A stretch of 64,000 nt of DNA, from assembly GCF_028595325.1 (NCBI RefSeq), contig NZ_JAQQXR010000001.1:1-64000 (forward strand). The letters are read 5' to 3'. The DNA is from Janthinobacterium fluminis. Lineage in GTDB: Bacteria > Pseudomonadota > Gammaproteobacteria > Burkholderiales > Burkholderiaceae_D. The position numbers and the translations under genes were made by a program. The notes beneath the pieces are model-generated. The model saw nothing but the letters and a program-made list of their open reading frames with translations. It was not told the origin of the DNA and ran no database searches. Positions 23,291 through 31,123 of the stretch are shown here, in pieces (position 1 is the stretch's first letter; the number at the start of each line of letters is the position of its first letter).

Positions 23291-24592
23291 ATGCAATTCC
23301 TGGAGAAGTTTTTCAAGCTGAAGGAAAGCGGGAGCGACGTGCGCACCGAGCTGCTGGCCGGTCTGACGACCTTCCTGACGATGGCTTATATCATCTTCGT
23401 TAACCCGTCCATCCTCGGCGATGCGGGCATGCCGAAAGATTCCGTGTTCGTCGCGACTTGCCTGGCGGCGGCCCTCGGCACGCTGATCATGGGCCTGTAC
23501 GCCAACTACCCGATCGCCCTGGCGCCGGGCATGGGCTTGAACGCCTACTTCGCCTACGCCGTCGTCATCGGCATGGGCATTCCCTGGCAGGTGGCGCTCG
23601 GCTCCGTCTTCATTTCCGGCTGCCTGTTCATCCTCGTCAGCCTGTTCAAGATACGCGAAATGATCATCGGCGCCATCCCGCCATCGCTGCGCACGGCGAT
23701 TACGGTGGGCATCGGCCTGTTCCTGGCGATCATTTCCCTCAAAAGCTCGGGCATCGTCGTCGCTAACCCGGCCACCTACCTGGCCCTGGGCGACCTGCAC
23801 AAGGCGCCACCGCTGCTGGCCATCGTCGGCTTCTTCGTCATCGTCGCGCTGGACCGCCTGCGGGTGCGCGGCGCCATCCTGATCGGCATCGTGACGGTCA
23901 CCATCGCCAGCTTCCTGTTCGCCGGCAACGAATTCAAGGGCATCGTCTCGGCGCCGCCGTCGCTGTCGCCGACCCTGTTCCAGCTCGATATCATGGGCGC
24001 GCTGTCGGTCGGCATCGTCAACGTCGTGCTGGTGTTCTTCATGGTCGAACTGTTCGACGCGACCGGCACCCTGATGGGCGTGGCGAACCGCGCCGGCTTG
24101 CTGAAAAACGGCAAAATGGATCGCTTGAACAAATCGTTGCTGGCCGACAGCACCGCCATCGTTGCCGGCTCCGTGCTCGGCACCTCCAGCACCACCGCGT
24201 ACATCGAGAGCGCGGCGGGCGTGCAGGCCGGCGGACGCACCGGCCTGACGGCCGTCACCGTCGCCGTGCTGTTCATGGCCTGCCTGTTCATCGCGCCGCT
24301 GGCGGGCACCGTGCCGGCCTACGCGACGGCGCCGGCGCTATTCTATGTGGCGTGCCTGATGCTGCGCGAGCTGGCCGACATCGACTGGGAGGACTCGACC
24401 GAAAGCGTGCCGGCCGCCGTCACGGCGCTGATCATGCCGTTCACCTATTCGATTGCCAACGGCGTCGCCTTCGGCTTCATCACCTATGTCGTGCTGAAAG
24501 TGGCGACGGGACGCATCAAGCAGGTGTCGGCGCTGGCGGCGCTCATCTCCGGCCTGTTCCTCTTCAAGTTTATCTACCTCGGCGCCGGCTAG
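23291..24592 (+). CDS. Purine permease of the NCS2/AzgA type
   Basis: The 433-residue product has about 12 hydrophobic segments and the AzgA signature motifs: ELLAGLTTFLTMAYIIFVNPSIL near the start, APGMGLNAYFAYAV, FDATGTLMGVANRAGL and GSVLGTSSTTAYIESAAGVQAGGRTGLTAV. This group (E. coli AdeP, PurP, GhxP, GhxQ; fungal AzgA) imports adenine or guanine/hypoxanthine with protons. ATG 23291 follows a strong GGAGAG site; a much longer frame upstream is not conserved-looking. The base specificity cannot be told. It could feed the phosphoribosyltransferase encoded at 12878. Confidence 0.92.
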   Translation: MQFLEKFFKLKESGSDVRTELLAGLTTFLTMAYIIFVNPSILGDAGMPKDSVFVATCLAAALGTLIMGLYANYPIALAPGMGLNAYFAYAVVIGMGIPWQVALGSVFISGCLFILVSLFKIREMIIGAIPPSLRTAITVGIGLFLAIISLKSSGIVVANPATYLALGDLHKAPPLLAIVGFFVIVALDRLRVRGAILIGIVTVTIASFLFAGNEFKGIVSAPPSLSPTLFQLDIMGALSVGIVNVVLVFFMVELFDATGTLMGVANRAGLLKNGKMDRLNKSLLADSTAIVAGSVLGTSSTTAYIESAAGVQAGGRTGLTAVTVAVLFMACLFIAPLAGTVPAYATAPALFYVACLMLRELADIDWEDSTESVPAAVTALIMPFTYSIANGVAFGFITYVVLKVATGRIKQVSALAALISGLFLFKFIYLGAG

Positions 24593-24613
24593 TTTGCGGC
24601 GCGGAATACTTAT

Positions 24614-24642
24614 TTGACAAGCTTTCCCATGTCGCGTAGCGT
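24614..24642 (+). promoter_or_regulatory. Possible promoter of the collagen-like gene
   Basis: A perfect TTGACA at 24614-24619 is followed after 17 bases by TAGCGT, a weak -10. It lies 38 bases before the ATG. Confidence 0.35.
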
Positions 24643-24680
24643 GTGATCCATTCCCTCCAGTATGGAGCAAGGAGCATTGC

Positions 24681-25550
24681 ATGAAATATGCGCTGGCGTA
24701 CCTGTTTAGTGTGATCATCCTGGCTGGCTGCAAGTCGCCCGGGCCTTCGTCGGTGAACGAGAATTCATCGACGCTTAACTTCGCCGCGACGCCGCTTAAA
24801 TGCGATAAATGCGCGGCAGGGGAGCGGGGCGAGCGGGGATTGACTGGCACACCCGGCCAGCATGGAGCCGATGGCGAGAGGGGCGTCCCCGGGCCGCGCG
24901 GTCCGGCCGGATTGCCGGGACTGGCCGGCGCCAGGGGGCAGCGCGGCGAGCAGGGAGTTGCCGGGGAGAAGGGCGATGCCGGAGCCAAGGGCGACAGGGG
25001 CGACAAGGGGGACGCGGGCGCGCGCGGCGAACCAGGCGAGCCGGGTAAGCGGGGAGCGGCCGGCGCGGACGGAACAAACGTGTTGCGGCCTGTGTCGATC
25101 ATCTTCGGCGTGGAACCTGAGAGCGAAGGCAAGCAAGGCGGTTTGCCATGGTGGAGTGCCCTGCTTGATCTGGTGATAGGACTGGGTGGTGTTTTTACCG
25201 CATGCGCGCCCTTCATCAGCGAATGGCTGGCAAGTAAGAAAAACACCGGCGGCGAGTTCGCTGAATATCCGCTGTGGCTGCGTGCTGTGTTGGTGTTCGG
25301 CCTGCTTTCGGCGGCCTGTTTTTTTGTTTACATGATCTTGTTGTTGGCAAAATATCTGCTGATGTTTATTTGTGGGCTGATCATTTCGCTTGGGCTGTTC
25401 CGGGTCATGTCCGCCTATGCCTACTATCTGAGGGCCAAGGCGCACGTCCGCACGCATGAATGGCGGCAAGAGAGGGTGGCGATGGCGGCGAAGATCAAGG
25501 CGCTGAAAGAGGAAATGGCAGTGCGCGAGGCGAGGCAAAACAGCACCTAG
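24681..25550 (+). CDS. Collagen-like lipoprotein with membrane helices
   Basis: A 289-residue protein of unusual layout. It begins with a lipoprotein signal peptide whose lipobox is ILAGC (Cys17). A CDKC motif (41-44) leads into 28 uninterrupted Gly-X-Y triplets at residues 47-130, rich in Glu, Arg, Asp, Lys and Pro as in bacterial collagens that form triple helices without hydroxyproline. After that come three hydrophobic segments (about 160-178, 205-225, 228-250) and a charged helical tail. Lipidation plus several membrane helices on one chain is odd, because a lipoprotein normally has no further membrane span. It lies alone between the purine permease and a GNAT gene. AGGAG precedes the ATG. 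The function is unknown; surface or envelope attachment is a guess. Confidence 0.8.
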   Translation: MKYALAYLFSVIILAGCKSPGPSSVNENSSTLNFAATPLKCDKCAAGERGERGLTGTPGQHGADGERGVPGPRGPAGLPGLAGARGQRGEQGVAGEKGDAGAKGDRGDKGDAGARGEPGEPGKRGAAGADGTNVLRPVSIIFGVEPESEGKQGGLPWWSALLDLVIGLGGVFTACAPFISEWLASKKNTGGEFAEYPLWLRAVLVFGLLSAACFFVYMILLLAKYLLMFICGLIISLGLFRVMSAYAYYLRAKAHVRTHEWRQERVAMAAKIKALKEEMAVREARQNST

Positions 25551-25567
25551 GCTTCTGCCGCAACGCT

Positions 25568-26080
25568 TCAGGCGCGCGTCAGCGGCGCCGGCCCGTTTAC
25601 CGTGGCGCTCCAGCGCATTTGCTCGTGCACGGAATCGGACGAGGTGACTTCGAAGCCCAGGGCCAGGTATTGGCGGCGCGACTTGCCATTGTCCTTGCTG
25701 ACGCTCAGGCGCAGCTCCATTTGCCGCTCCGCAGCCCAGCACTGCAGCGACGACAGCACCGTCCTGCCGACGCCCCGGCCCTGCTCGGTCGGCAGGATGG
25801 CAATGTCGACCAGGCGGACGGAGCGGGCGTCGCGGTCCAGCACGATGCGGCCGATCGGCTTGCCGTCGCTTTCCAGCAGCAGATACTGCGCATCCGGAAA
25901 CATGATGCGGTAGCCGTGCGCCTGCATTTTTTGCTGCATTTTGATCAGTTGTTCGACGAAGACGGGATCGCCGCCAGCCTGCTTCAGGTCGGCGCGGGTG
26001 GAGTCGTACAGGGCGTCGAGAAATGCCTGATCGTCGTCCCGGATGCTGCGCAAGTGCAATGGGGCAGGTAGGGTAAGCAA
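25568..26080 (-). CDS. GNAT-family N-acetyltransferase
   Basis: A 170-residue acetyl-CoA-dependent transferase. The acetyl-CoA loop reads QGRGVG within VDIAILPTEQGRGVGRTVL, and the C-terminal NGKSRRQYLALGFEV is the usual GNAT strand-helix end. The open frame extends to 26332, but that part is antisense to tRNA-Asn copy 3 and codes the tell-tale TWTRTRDLRINS string. The best start is TTG 26080, which has GGAG six bases upstream. The substrate is unknown. The stop lies 18 bases from the stop of the converging collagen-like gene. Confidence 0.85.
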   Translation of the reverse strand: MLTLPAPLHLRSIRDDDQAFLDALYDSTRADLKQAGGDPVFVEQLIKMQQKMQAHGYRIMFPDAQYLLLESDGKPIGRIVLDRDARSVRLVDIAILPTEQGRGVGRTVLSSLQCWAAERQMELRLSVSKDNGKSRRQYLALGFEVTSSDSVHEQMRWSATVNGPAPLTRA

Positions 26081-26208
26081 GGTCGGCTCCGCGCAGAAGG
26101 ATGGAAACGGTGTTGATGTTTTACTATCCTGCCTGCGTTTGCCGCGCCATGCAATCAAATTTAGGCGCAAGTGGCGGAATCGTCGCGTAACGGTGGATGG
26201 ATGCGAAC

Positions 26209-26237
26209 TGGACAAGCGTAAATCCGGCGTATATAAT
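26209..26237 (+). promoter_or_regulatory. sigma70 promoter of tRNA-Asn copy 3
   Basis: TGGACA and TATAAT with a 17-base spacer, the same as for copy 2. Confidence 0.88.
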
Positions 26238-26248
26238 GCGGCCTCTTT

Positions 26249-26324
26249 TCCCTGATAGCTCAGTTGGTAGAGCGACGGACTGTTAATCCGCAGGTCCCTG
26301 GTTCGAGTCCAGGTCGGGGAGCCA
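26249..26324 (+). tRNA. tRNA-Asn(GTT), copy 3
   Basis: Identical over 76 bases to copies 1 and 2, CCA encoded. Its 5' flank matches copy 2 and its 3' flank, including the terminator and TTTTCGTATGGC, matches copy 1, so it looks like a mosaic of the two. Confidence 0.98.
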
Positions 26325-26333
26325 GAATACAAG

Positions 26334-26363
26334 CGGCCCCGCGAGCAATCGCGGGGCCGTTTT
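26334..26363 (+). terminator. Terminator of tRNA-Asn copy 3
   Basis: CGGCCCCGCGA / TCGCGGGGCCG stem with TTTT, differing from the copy 1 terminator only in the loop. Confidence 0.9.
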
Positions 26364-26468
26364 CGTATGGCCTATTACCAATATTATCCAGTTGGGTAAT
26401 ATTTGCTTATGGATTGCCCTGAGCAAGGAGCGTTGGTCGTGATCCTGCGCCGGTGCGGACCTGGTTTT

Positions 26469-26753
26469 TCACTTTATCAACTGTCGTGTAAGAACTCCTA
26501 GAACGAAGTCGCTGCTGGTACTGTAGGCAACAATTGGCGCCCTAACTTCGGCCTTGACCACTGCTTCATCCACTCTCGCAGCGCCGGCTGCCACCATTGC
26601 GGCTAGCTGCCGGTCCTCCAAGATCACAAGCACGTGAACTGTGCCTTCGTTCCACGTCAATGAAAAGTCCGTGACCTGGTATCCAGCTCCACGAGCATGT
26701 GACTCAGGTCCACAAACCGTTTGGCAACCAGATGTCTTACGTTGCGCTCGCAC
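26469..26753 (-). CDS. Hypothetical ORF in low-GC segment
   Basis: A 94-codon frame in the lower-GC segment after tRNA-Asn copy 3. The C-terminal two thirds (VTDFSLTWNEGTVHVLVILEDRQLAAMVAAG) look protein-like, but the N-terminus does not, and no Shine-Dalgarno is clear. It may be the tail of a broken gene whose 5' part, in another frame at about 26754-26860, has been lost. I do not recognise a family. The 205 bases upstream (26754-26958) hold nothing I can name. Confidence 0.35.
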   Translation of the reverse strand: MRAQRKTSGCQTVCGPESHARGAGYQVTDFSLTWNEGTVHVLVILEDRQLAAMVAAGAARVDEAVVKAEVRAPIVAYSTSSDFVLGVLTRQLIK

Positions 26754-26958
26754 TGCAATCGTTTCGATGGCTGTTGCGCTACGATGAAGAGTGGTTCAGG
26801 AGCAGCATGCCAATCACGCGTGCAATGCGCGCCCAGCGAACCCTGTTCTGACAACTCCAATCAGCTTGATGGAAGCTCAGTTCGGCCATCAAAATTCGTC
26901 AGGTAATCGCCAATGTGATAGAGCCCGTAGCACCGCACATGCACTCTGGCGACGTTTC

Positions 26959-27267
26959 TCAAATTGACATATGACGATACAGGTTGCTGCGTATCCACTG
27001 CCCATTTCCAGCATCCGAGTTCTGCGTCTGCCACAAGCGGAAATCAGGATCGGCAGTCAGTGCGTCCATGCATGTGCCATACTCGGCATATGTTGCAAAA
27101 GGGACTGTGAATGACAAGTTCCCCACTTCGCCAACGCTCACATTCCATAACGATGGTTCTGCACCGTACTTACGCCACAATGCAGCAACGACCTTGACGC
27201 TTTCTATCAGATTGATGAAATTGCTGCCGGGCAGTGGACGAAATTCGTACTGAACAAGAATGCTCAT
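26959..27267 (-). CDS. Small NIPSNAP/Dabb-like hypothetical protein
   Basis: From ATG 27267 the product is 102 residues (MSILVQYEFRPLPGS start). The pattern of an early YEFRPLPG strand, a long helix (NFINLIESVKVVAALWRKYG) and a following strand resembles small ferredoxin-like domains of the NIPSNAP or Dabb type; this is a resemblance, not a firm match. Base composition is visibly lower in GC than that of the surrounding core genes. The gene lies between tRNA-Asn copy 3 and the tRNA fragment at 27480, so it may be carried by an inserted segment. Confidence 0.5.
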   Translation of the reverse strand: MSILVQYEFRPLPGSNFINLIESVKVVAALWRKYGAEPSLWNVSVGEVGNLSFTVPFATYAEYGTCMDALTADPDFRLWQTQNSDAGNGQWIRSNLYRHMSI

Positions 27268-27479
27268 AGCAATTCCTTTACGTTGAACGGGATGAACGGT
27301 AATTTTTAAGTGTAGGGAGAAATTCCAAATTAACAAGTAGAACTTCTTTATTTGGAGTTCGATGACAACGGCCACATACTGACCGGTATGAGTCTGCGGC
27401 GAACCGGGCCTACGTCAGAACTGCTTGATTTTACGGAGATTGGGATGACGTCAATTCCATCCTAAGGCATCAACGTACA

Positions 27480-27525
27480 ACTGTAAATCCGTAGGTGCCT
27501 GGTTCGAGTCCAGGTTGGGGAGCCA
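27480..27525 (+). pseudogene. tRNA-Asn-like 3' half
   Basis: 46 bases match the 3' half of tRNA-Asn from the anticodon loop to CCA with four substitutions; the anticodon triplet would read GTA. No 5' half exists upstream. The flank GCCAGAAT is the same as behind the intact genes. Confidence 0.8.
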
Positions 27526-27532
27526 GAATGCC

Positions 27533-27562
27533 AAGGGCCACACGTCAAACTGTGGCCCTTTT
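27533..27562 (+). terminator. Terminator after the tRNA-Asn 3' half
   Basis: A 10-bp stem (AAGGGCCACA / TGTGGCCCTT) with an 8-base loop followed by TT. Positioned as in the intact tRNA units. Confidence 0.8.
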
Positions 27563-27603
27563 CTATTGCGGCGCGCCGTTGCGCGCCAGCACCTTGCCTA
27601 TGC

Positions 27604-27993
27604 TCAGGGATCGACAAACACGTCGAAGCGGACGTTGAGCGGACTGCCCCAGGAAATTTCGACCCAGGCGAAGAAGCCGCCATTGAACGGGGCAATGTTG
27701 TAGACGGCCATGCGGGCGGCGCCGATGAAGCGGTGCTGGGCGTCGCTGCTGTACTCGCTGATGTTGAGGAGGACGCGGGAATTGGCCGTCACGCGTGTGT
27801 TGTTGAAGCGCACGGCGCGGAACACGCCGTTGGCCCGCCACGTGTAATAGGTGGTGAACGCGGCGGGGGACAGGTTGGCTGTTTGCTCGTCCGCCCCCTC
27901 CACCATGTTGTCGGGACCTTTCATGATCGCCGGAAGGTCGGTGATCGTTTCGGCCAGATTGCTGCCTGCCCGATGTTCTTTTTTCATGTCCAT
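27604..27993 (-). CDS. Hypothetical protein
   Basis: From ATG 27993, which has GAGG eight bases upstream, the product is 129 residues. The N-terminal 45 residues are polar. The rest reads as beta strands (AFTTYYTWRANGVFRAVRFNN, RVLLNISEYS, RFIGAARMAVYNIAPFNGGFFAWVEISW), ending VRFDVFVDP. This could be a small beta-sandwich domain. No signal peptide. I do not recognise a family. It lies just beyond the last tRNA fragment and reads toward it. Confidence 0.6.
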   Translation of the reverse strand: MDMKKEHRAGSNLAETITDLPAIMKGPDNMVEGADEQTANLSPAAFTTYYTWRANGVFRAVRFNNTRVTANSRVLLNISEYSSDAQHRFIGAARMAVYNIAPFNGGFFAWVEISWGSPLNVRFDVFVDP

Positions 27994-28219
27994 GATATCG
28001 CCTCGCTGTGGTTCGCCCCGCATGTCGTCGGGATGCCTGACGCCCCATCCTGCGCTGCCCAGCCGATGGGGTTTGCCCTGCCTTGCCTTGGCAAAGTAGT
28101 AATTTATTCTAGGGCGGAAAAAACGGAATCCTAGGCGGGGGCGGCGGCATTTCAACAGCGGGTTTGTGCTACAGCAAACCGAGTGAAAACGGGGTTTCAC
28201 CCGGTTATTGAATCGCCTG

Positions 28220-29056
28220 TCAGTGCGCCATCAGCACCGGCACCGTCATCGCTTGCAGCACGGTGCGGGTGGTGCCGCCCAGCAGCACTTCGCGCAGCCG
28301 CGCGTGGCCGTAGCAGCCCATTACCAGCAAATCGGCGCCGCTGTCGGCGGCCAGCGACAGCAGCGCCTCGCCGACGTCGCCGTTGCCCGCCTCCTCGCGG
28401 ACGCTGACGGCGACGCCGTGCCGCGCCAGATGCAGCGCGATGTCGGCGCCGGCTTGCTGGCCGTGCGCGTCGTCCTGCTGGCGCGGATTGAACACGGCCA
28501 GCTCCACCGTCCGCGCTCGCCGCAGCAGCGGCAAGGCGTCGCGCACCGCGCGGCGCGCTTCGAGGCTGCCGTTCCAGCCCACCAGCACGTGGGCGCCGAC
28601 GCTGGCGAAGGCGCCGGCGTAGGGCACGATGAGTACCGGACAACCGGAGTGGATGGCGACGTATTCGGGAAAGTCGGGGCCGAGCAGCTGGTTGGCCTGG
28701 CCGGGATCGGTTTGCCCCAGTATCGCCAGGTCGCAAAAGCTGGCGCTCAGGCTGATGCCGGGCGCCGCCTCGTCGTCGATCCGGCGCAGTTCGAACGAGG
28801 TGGCGTTGGCGCGCCGGACCTGCTGTTCGAATTGCGCCAGTGCGGCGTCGGCGCGCTGGCGCAGGATGTCGAGGTAGGGCGCCAGGGACGGCGCGCCGGC
28901 GTCGCCGACGTGCTGGTGCAGGAAGGCGGAGATGCCGGTCGACGCCGCGCCGATCAGGTGGGCGCCGTCGGCCGCCGCCAGTTGCAGCGCCAGGTCGATG
29001 CGCGTCGCCGTCTGGTGCGATTGGTCGACATGGACAAGGATGGTTTTGTATGGCAT
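28220..29056 (-). CDS. Tandem universal stress protein (UspA family)
   Basis: The 278-residue protein has two UspA domains. The first begins MPYKTILVHVDQSHQT. The second, from about residue 150 (HVLVGWNGSLEARRAVRDAL), ends with the ATP-binding signature GCYGHARLREVLLGGTTRTVL, where the G-x2-G-x9-G-T pattern is intact. The first domain lacks a clear copy of that motif. Tandem Usps respond to stress and stationary phase in many proteobacteria. An AGGAG-type site precedes the start. The 284 bases upstream hold no recognised regulatory box. Confidence 0.92.
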   Translation of the reverse strand: MPYKTILVHVDQSHQTATRIDLALQLAAADGAHLIGAASTGISAFLHQHVGDAGAPSLAPYLDILRQRADAALAQFEQQVRRANATSFELRRIDDEAAPGISLSASFCDLAILGQTDPGQANQLLGPDFPEYVAIHSGCPVLIVPYAGAFASVGAHVLVGWNGSLEARRAVRDALPLLRRARTVELAVFNPRQQDDAHGQQAGADIALHLARHGVAVSVREEAGNGDVGEALLSLAADSGADLLVMGCYGHARLREVLLGGTTRTVLQAMTVPVLMAH

Positions 29057-29340
29057 GGCGCAGCTCCTTTTTTCAGCGTGTCAGCGATGCCGACCCGGCT
29101 TGTAGAGTAGCGCCTCGCCGCGCGGCGCCCGGCCGATTCTGCGGTGCGCTTGTGCGGCGTCAAGGGATGCTGCGCTGCCTCAGGCGCGCGGGTAGGCGCT
29201 GCCCAGACGGAAGAGAAGTTCGGCAGTGCAGTTGGCGCAGGTAGCGCGTTAAGACGGGAACGCAGGAGCCGTAACATTGTGAGCGGCATAGCTGGTCTTG
29301 TCGTTGGGCTGGACGGCGCATTGTACATTTCGCCGTGCGT

Positions 29341-30072
29341 TTATTTGCAGGCTGGATCGTTGTCCCAGCGTCCCGCGCAGATCCGCGAGCGGCACAGCAT
29401 GCCTTCGATGACGCCAAGCTGTTTGCAGCGCTGTAGCAGGCTGTCGGTGGTGTCGTGCGCGCCGCGCAGCACGACGTCGCGGTTGGTCCCGGCGGCGCCG
29501 CCGGCGTCTTGCTTGTTGACGTGGGCCACCAGCGCCGTCAGCAGGGCGACGTCGCTGTCGGGCGGCACGGCGGCCGACGCCGGCGCCTTTTTCGGCGGTG
29601 CGCTTGTTCCGGCGGCCGCCACGCGCGGCCGGGCTGGTGCGCGTGGCGCGGCCGGCGCCTGGCTGGCGGGCGCGGTGCCGGCCTTGTCCGGCGCGGCGGC
29701 GGGCCGCTGCGCGGGAGGCGCCGCCGTCGCATCGTTGACGATGGCGGCCGGTGCCGGCATGTCGCGCAGCGCCGCCACGGGCTGCGGCTGTTCCCGAGGC
29801 GGCGCGGCGCGCCTGGCTTCGACGCCGTCTGGCGGCGGTGCGCTGGCGTGCCGGTAGCCCAGCCAGCCCGCGCCTATCAGTAGCAGCAGCGCGAGGGCGG
29901 CGACGCCGCCGCGGCCAAGGCGGGGGCGGGGGCGTTGCGGCACGGGCGCGCCGTGTTCGAGGCTGGCCAGAATACGGCTGTGGTCGGCCGGCTCCGGCGT
30001 CGACTTGCCCAGCAGCTCAGGCGGTTTTGTCGCTTGCAAAATATCACCTCCAAACTTGATGTAGCGTTCCAT
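29341..30072 (-). CDS. Membrane-anchored protein with Pro/Ala-rich linker, near T6SS
   Basis: About 243 residues from ATG 30072 (MERYIKFGGDIL); a start at 30120 is also possible. After about 45 polar residues comes one membrane helix (VAALALLLLIGAGWLGY), then a long Pro/Ala-rich linker of about 110 residues, then a small C-terminal domain with four cysteines (RCKQLG, MLCRSRIC, PACK). The layout suggests a single-span envelope protein with a disulfide-bonded periplasmic end. It is divergent from the M15 peptidase at the edge of the T6SS locus. I do not recognise a family. Confidence 0.6.
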   Translation of the reverse strand: MERYIKFGGDILQATKPPELLGKSTPEPADHSRILASLEHGAPVPQRPRPRLGRGGVAALALLLLIGAGWLGYRHASAPPPDGVEARRAAPPREQPQPVAALRDMPAPAAIVNDATAAPPAQRPAAAPDKAGTAPASQAPAAPRAPARPRVAAAGTSAPPKKAPASAAVPPDSDVALLTALVAHVNKQDAGGAAGTNRDVVLRGAHDTTDSLLQRCKQLGVIEGMLCRSRICAGRWDNDPACK

Positions 30073-30135
30073 GCGCCGCCGGCATCGGCATAGCATGAAG
30101 CCGTCCCCAGCCTGAACCATTTCGCGGAGCGCGCC

Positions 30136-30975
30136 ATGTTGATCGTCCTGGTCCTGATGTATTTCCTGCTCGCCTGTTTTGCCGCCTGGCTGCTGCTATT
30201 TCCCGGCGGGCGCGAGCTGGTGCTGCAGTCGATGGCCAATCTGGGCTTGCGCGTCCAGCGCAGGGCCGGGCATTGGCATCGCGGCGGCGCCGGTCGCGCC
30301 GGCGCGCTGGGCTGCGCCGCGCAATCGACGCTGGCGCGGGCTTGGCAGGCGCTGGCGCGGCACCGCTGGGTCGCGCTGGCGGCCGTCTTGCTGCTGGGCC
30401 TGCCGCCGCTGCTGGCCTGGCTGGCCAGCGGCGGGAGCATGCTGGGCAGCTACGACGGCGGCAGCCGCGTCGCCAATGTCCAGCTCAGCGACTTGCTGAT
30501 GGGCGAGCAGCTGGTGCCGCCGCCGGCACCGCCGCCGCTGGTGTTTACGACGCTGGAGGTGACGCAGTTGCGGCCGCTGCTGGGCGGCGCCAGCCGCAAC
30601 TGGCAGTTGCTCGATCAGCATTTCGGCCAGCGCCTGCTGCTGGTGTTTAAGATCATGCGCGACAGGTACGGCTACGAGATGGCGCTGCTGGAGGGTTACC
30701 GCAGCCCGGCGCGGCAAAACATGCTCGCCGCCGCCGGCCCCTCGGTGAGCAATGCGAAGGCATTCCAAAGCTACCACCAGTACGGCCTGGCGGCCGATTG
30801 CGCGTTTTTTCGGGATGGCAAGTTGCTCATTTCGGAAAAGGATCCTTGGGCCATGCGCGGTTATCGCCTCTACGGCGAGGTGGCCGAATCGCTCGGCCTG
30901 CACTGGGGCGGGCGCTGGACGATGATGGATTTCGGCCATACGGAATTGCGGCAGCCTGGCGTGCTGGGAAAATGA
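30136..30975 (+). CDS. Membrane-anchored M15-family peptidoglycan peptidase, T6SS-associated
   Basis: The 279-residue protein has two hydrophobic segments (residues 1-23 and about 80-98) and a C-terminal M15 (VanY/L,D- or D,D-peptidase) domain. Zinc ligands are visible in SYHQYGLAADCAF (His and Asp) and DFGHTEL (His). GYRSPARQN is the usual substrate-site arginine motif. A membrane-bound M15 peptidase, TagX, is known in Acinetobacter T6SS loci, where it is thought to open peptidoglycan for assembly of the machine. The location right before tssM fits that role here, by analogy. Confidence 0.82.
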   Translation: MLIVLVLMYFLLACFAAWLLLFPGGRELVLQSMANLGLRVQRRAGHWHRGGAGRAGALGCAAQSTLARAWQALARHRWVALAAVLLLGLPPLLAWLASGGSMLGSYDGGSRVANVQLSDLLMGEQLVPPPAPPPLVFTTLEVTQLRPLLGGASRNWQLLDQHFGQRLLLVFKIMRDRYGYEMALLEGYRSPARQNMLAAAGPSVSNAKAFQSYHQYGLAADCAFFRDGKLLISEKDPWAMRGYRLYGEVAESLGLHWGGRWTMMDFGHTELRQPGVLGK

Positions 30976-31123
30976 GCTTGTCACATTGTAGTGTCTGGGC
31001 GCGGCGCCCGTCTGCGGCCCCGCCATGATCGTTGTCACAGCTCAAGAAAGCCCCGCTTTATTGGTGTCACCATCATTGGCGCAGCCGGGCCACCGATCCA
31101 CCGTCGATATTCTCCTCCATCCC

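Noticed and set aside
26081..26332. N-terminal extension of the GNAT gene to 26332
   Set aside because: This part is antisense to tRNA-Asn copy 3 and carries the same tRNA artefact string; TTG 26080 with a ribosome-binding site is a better start.
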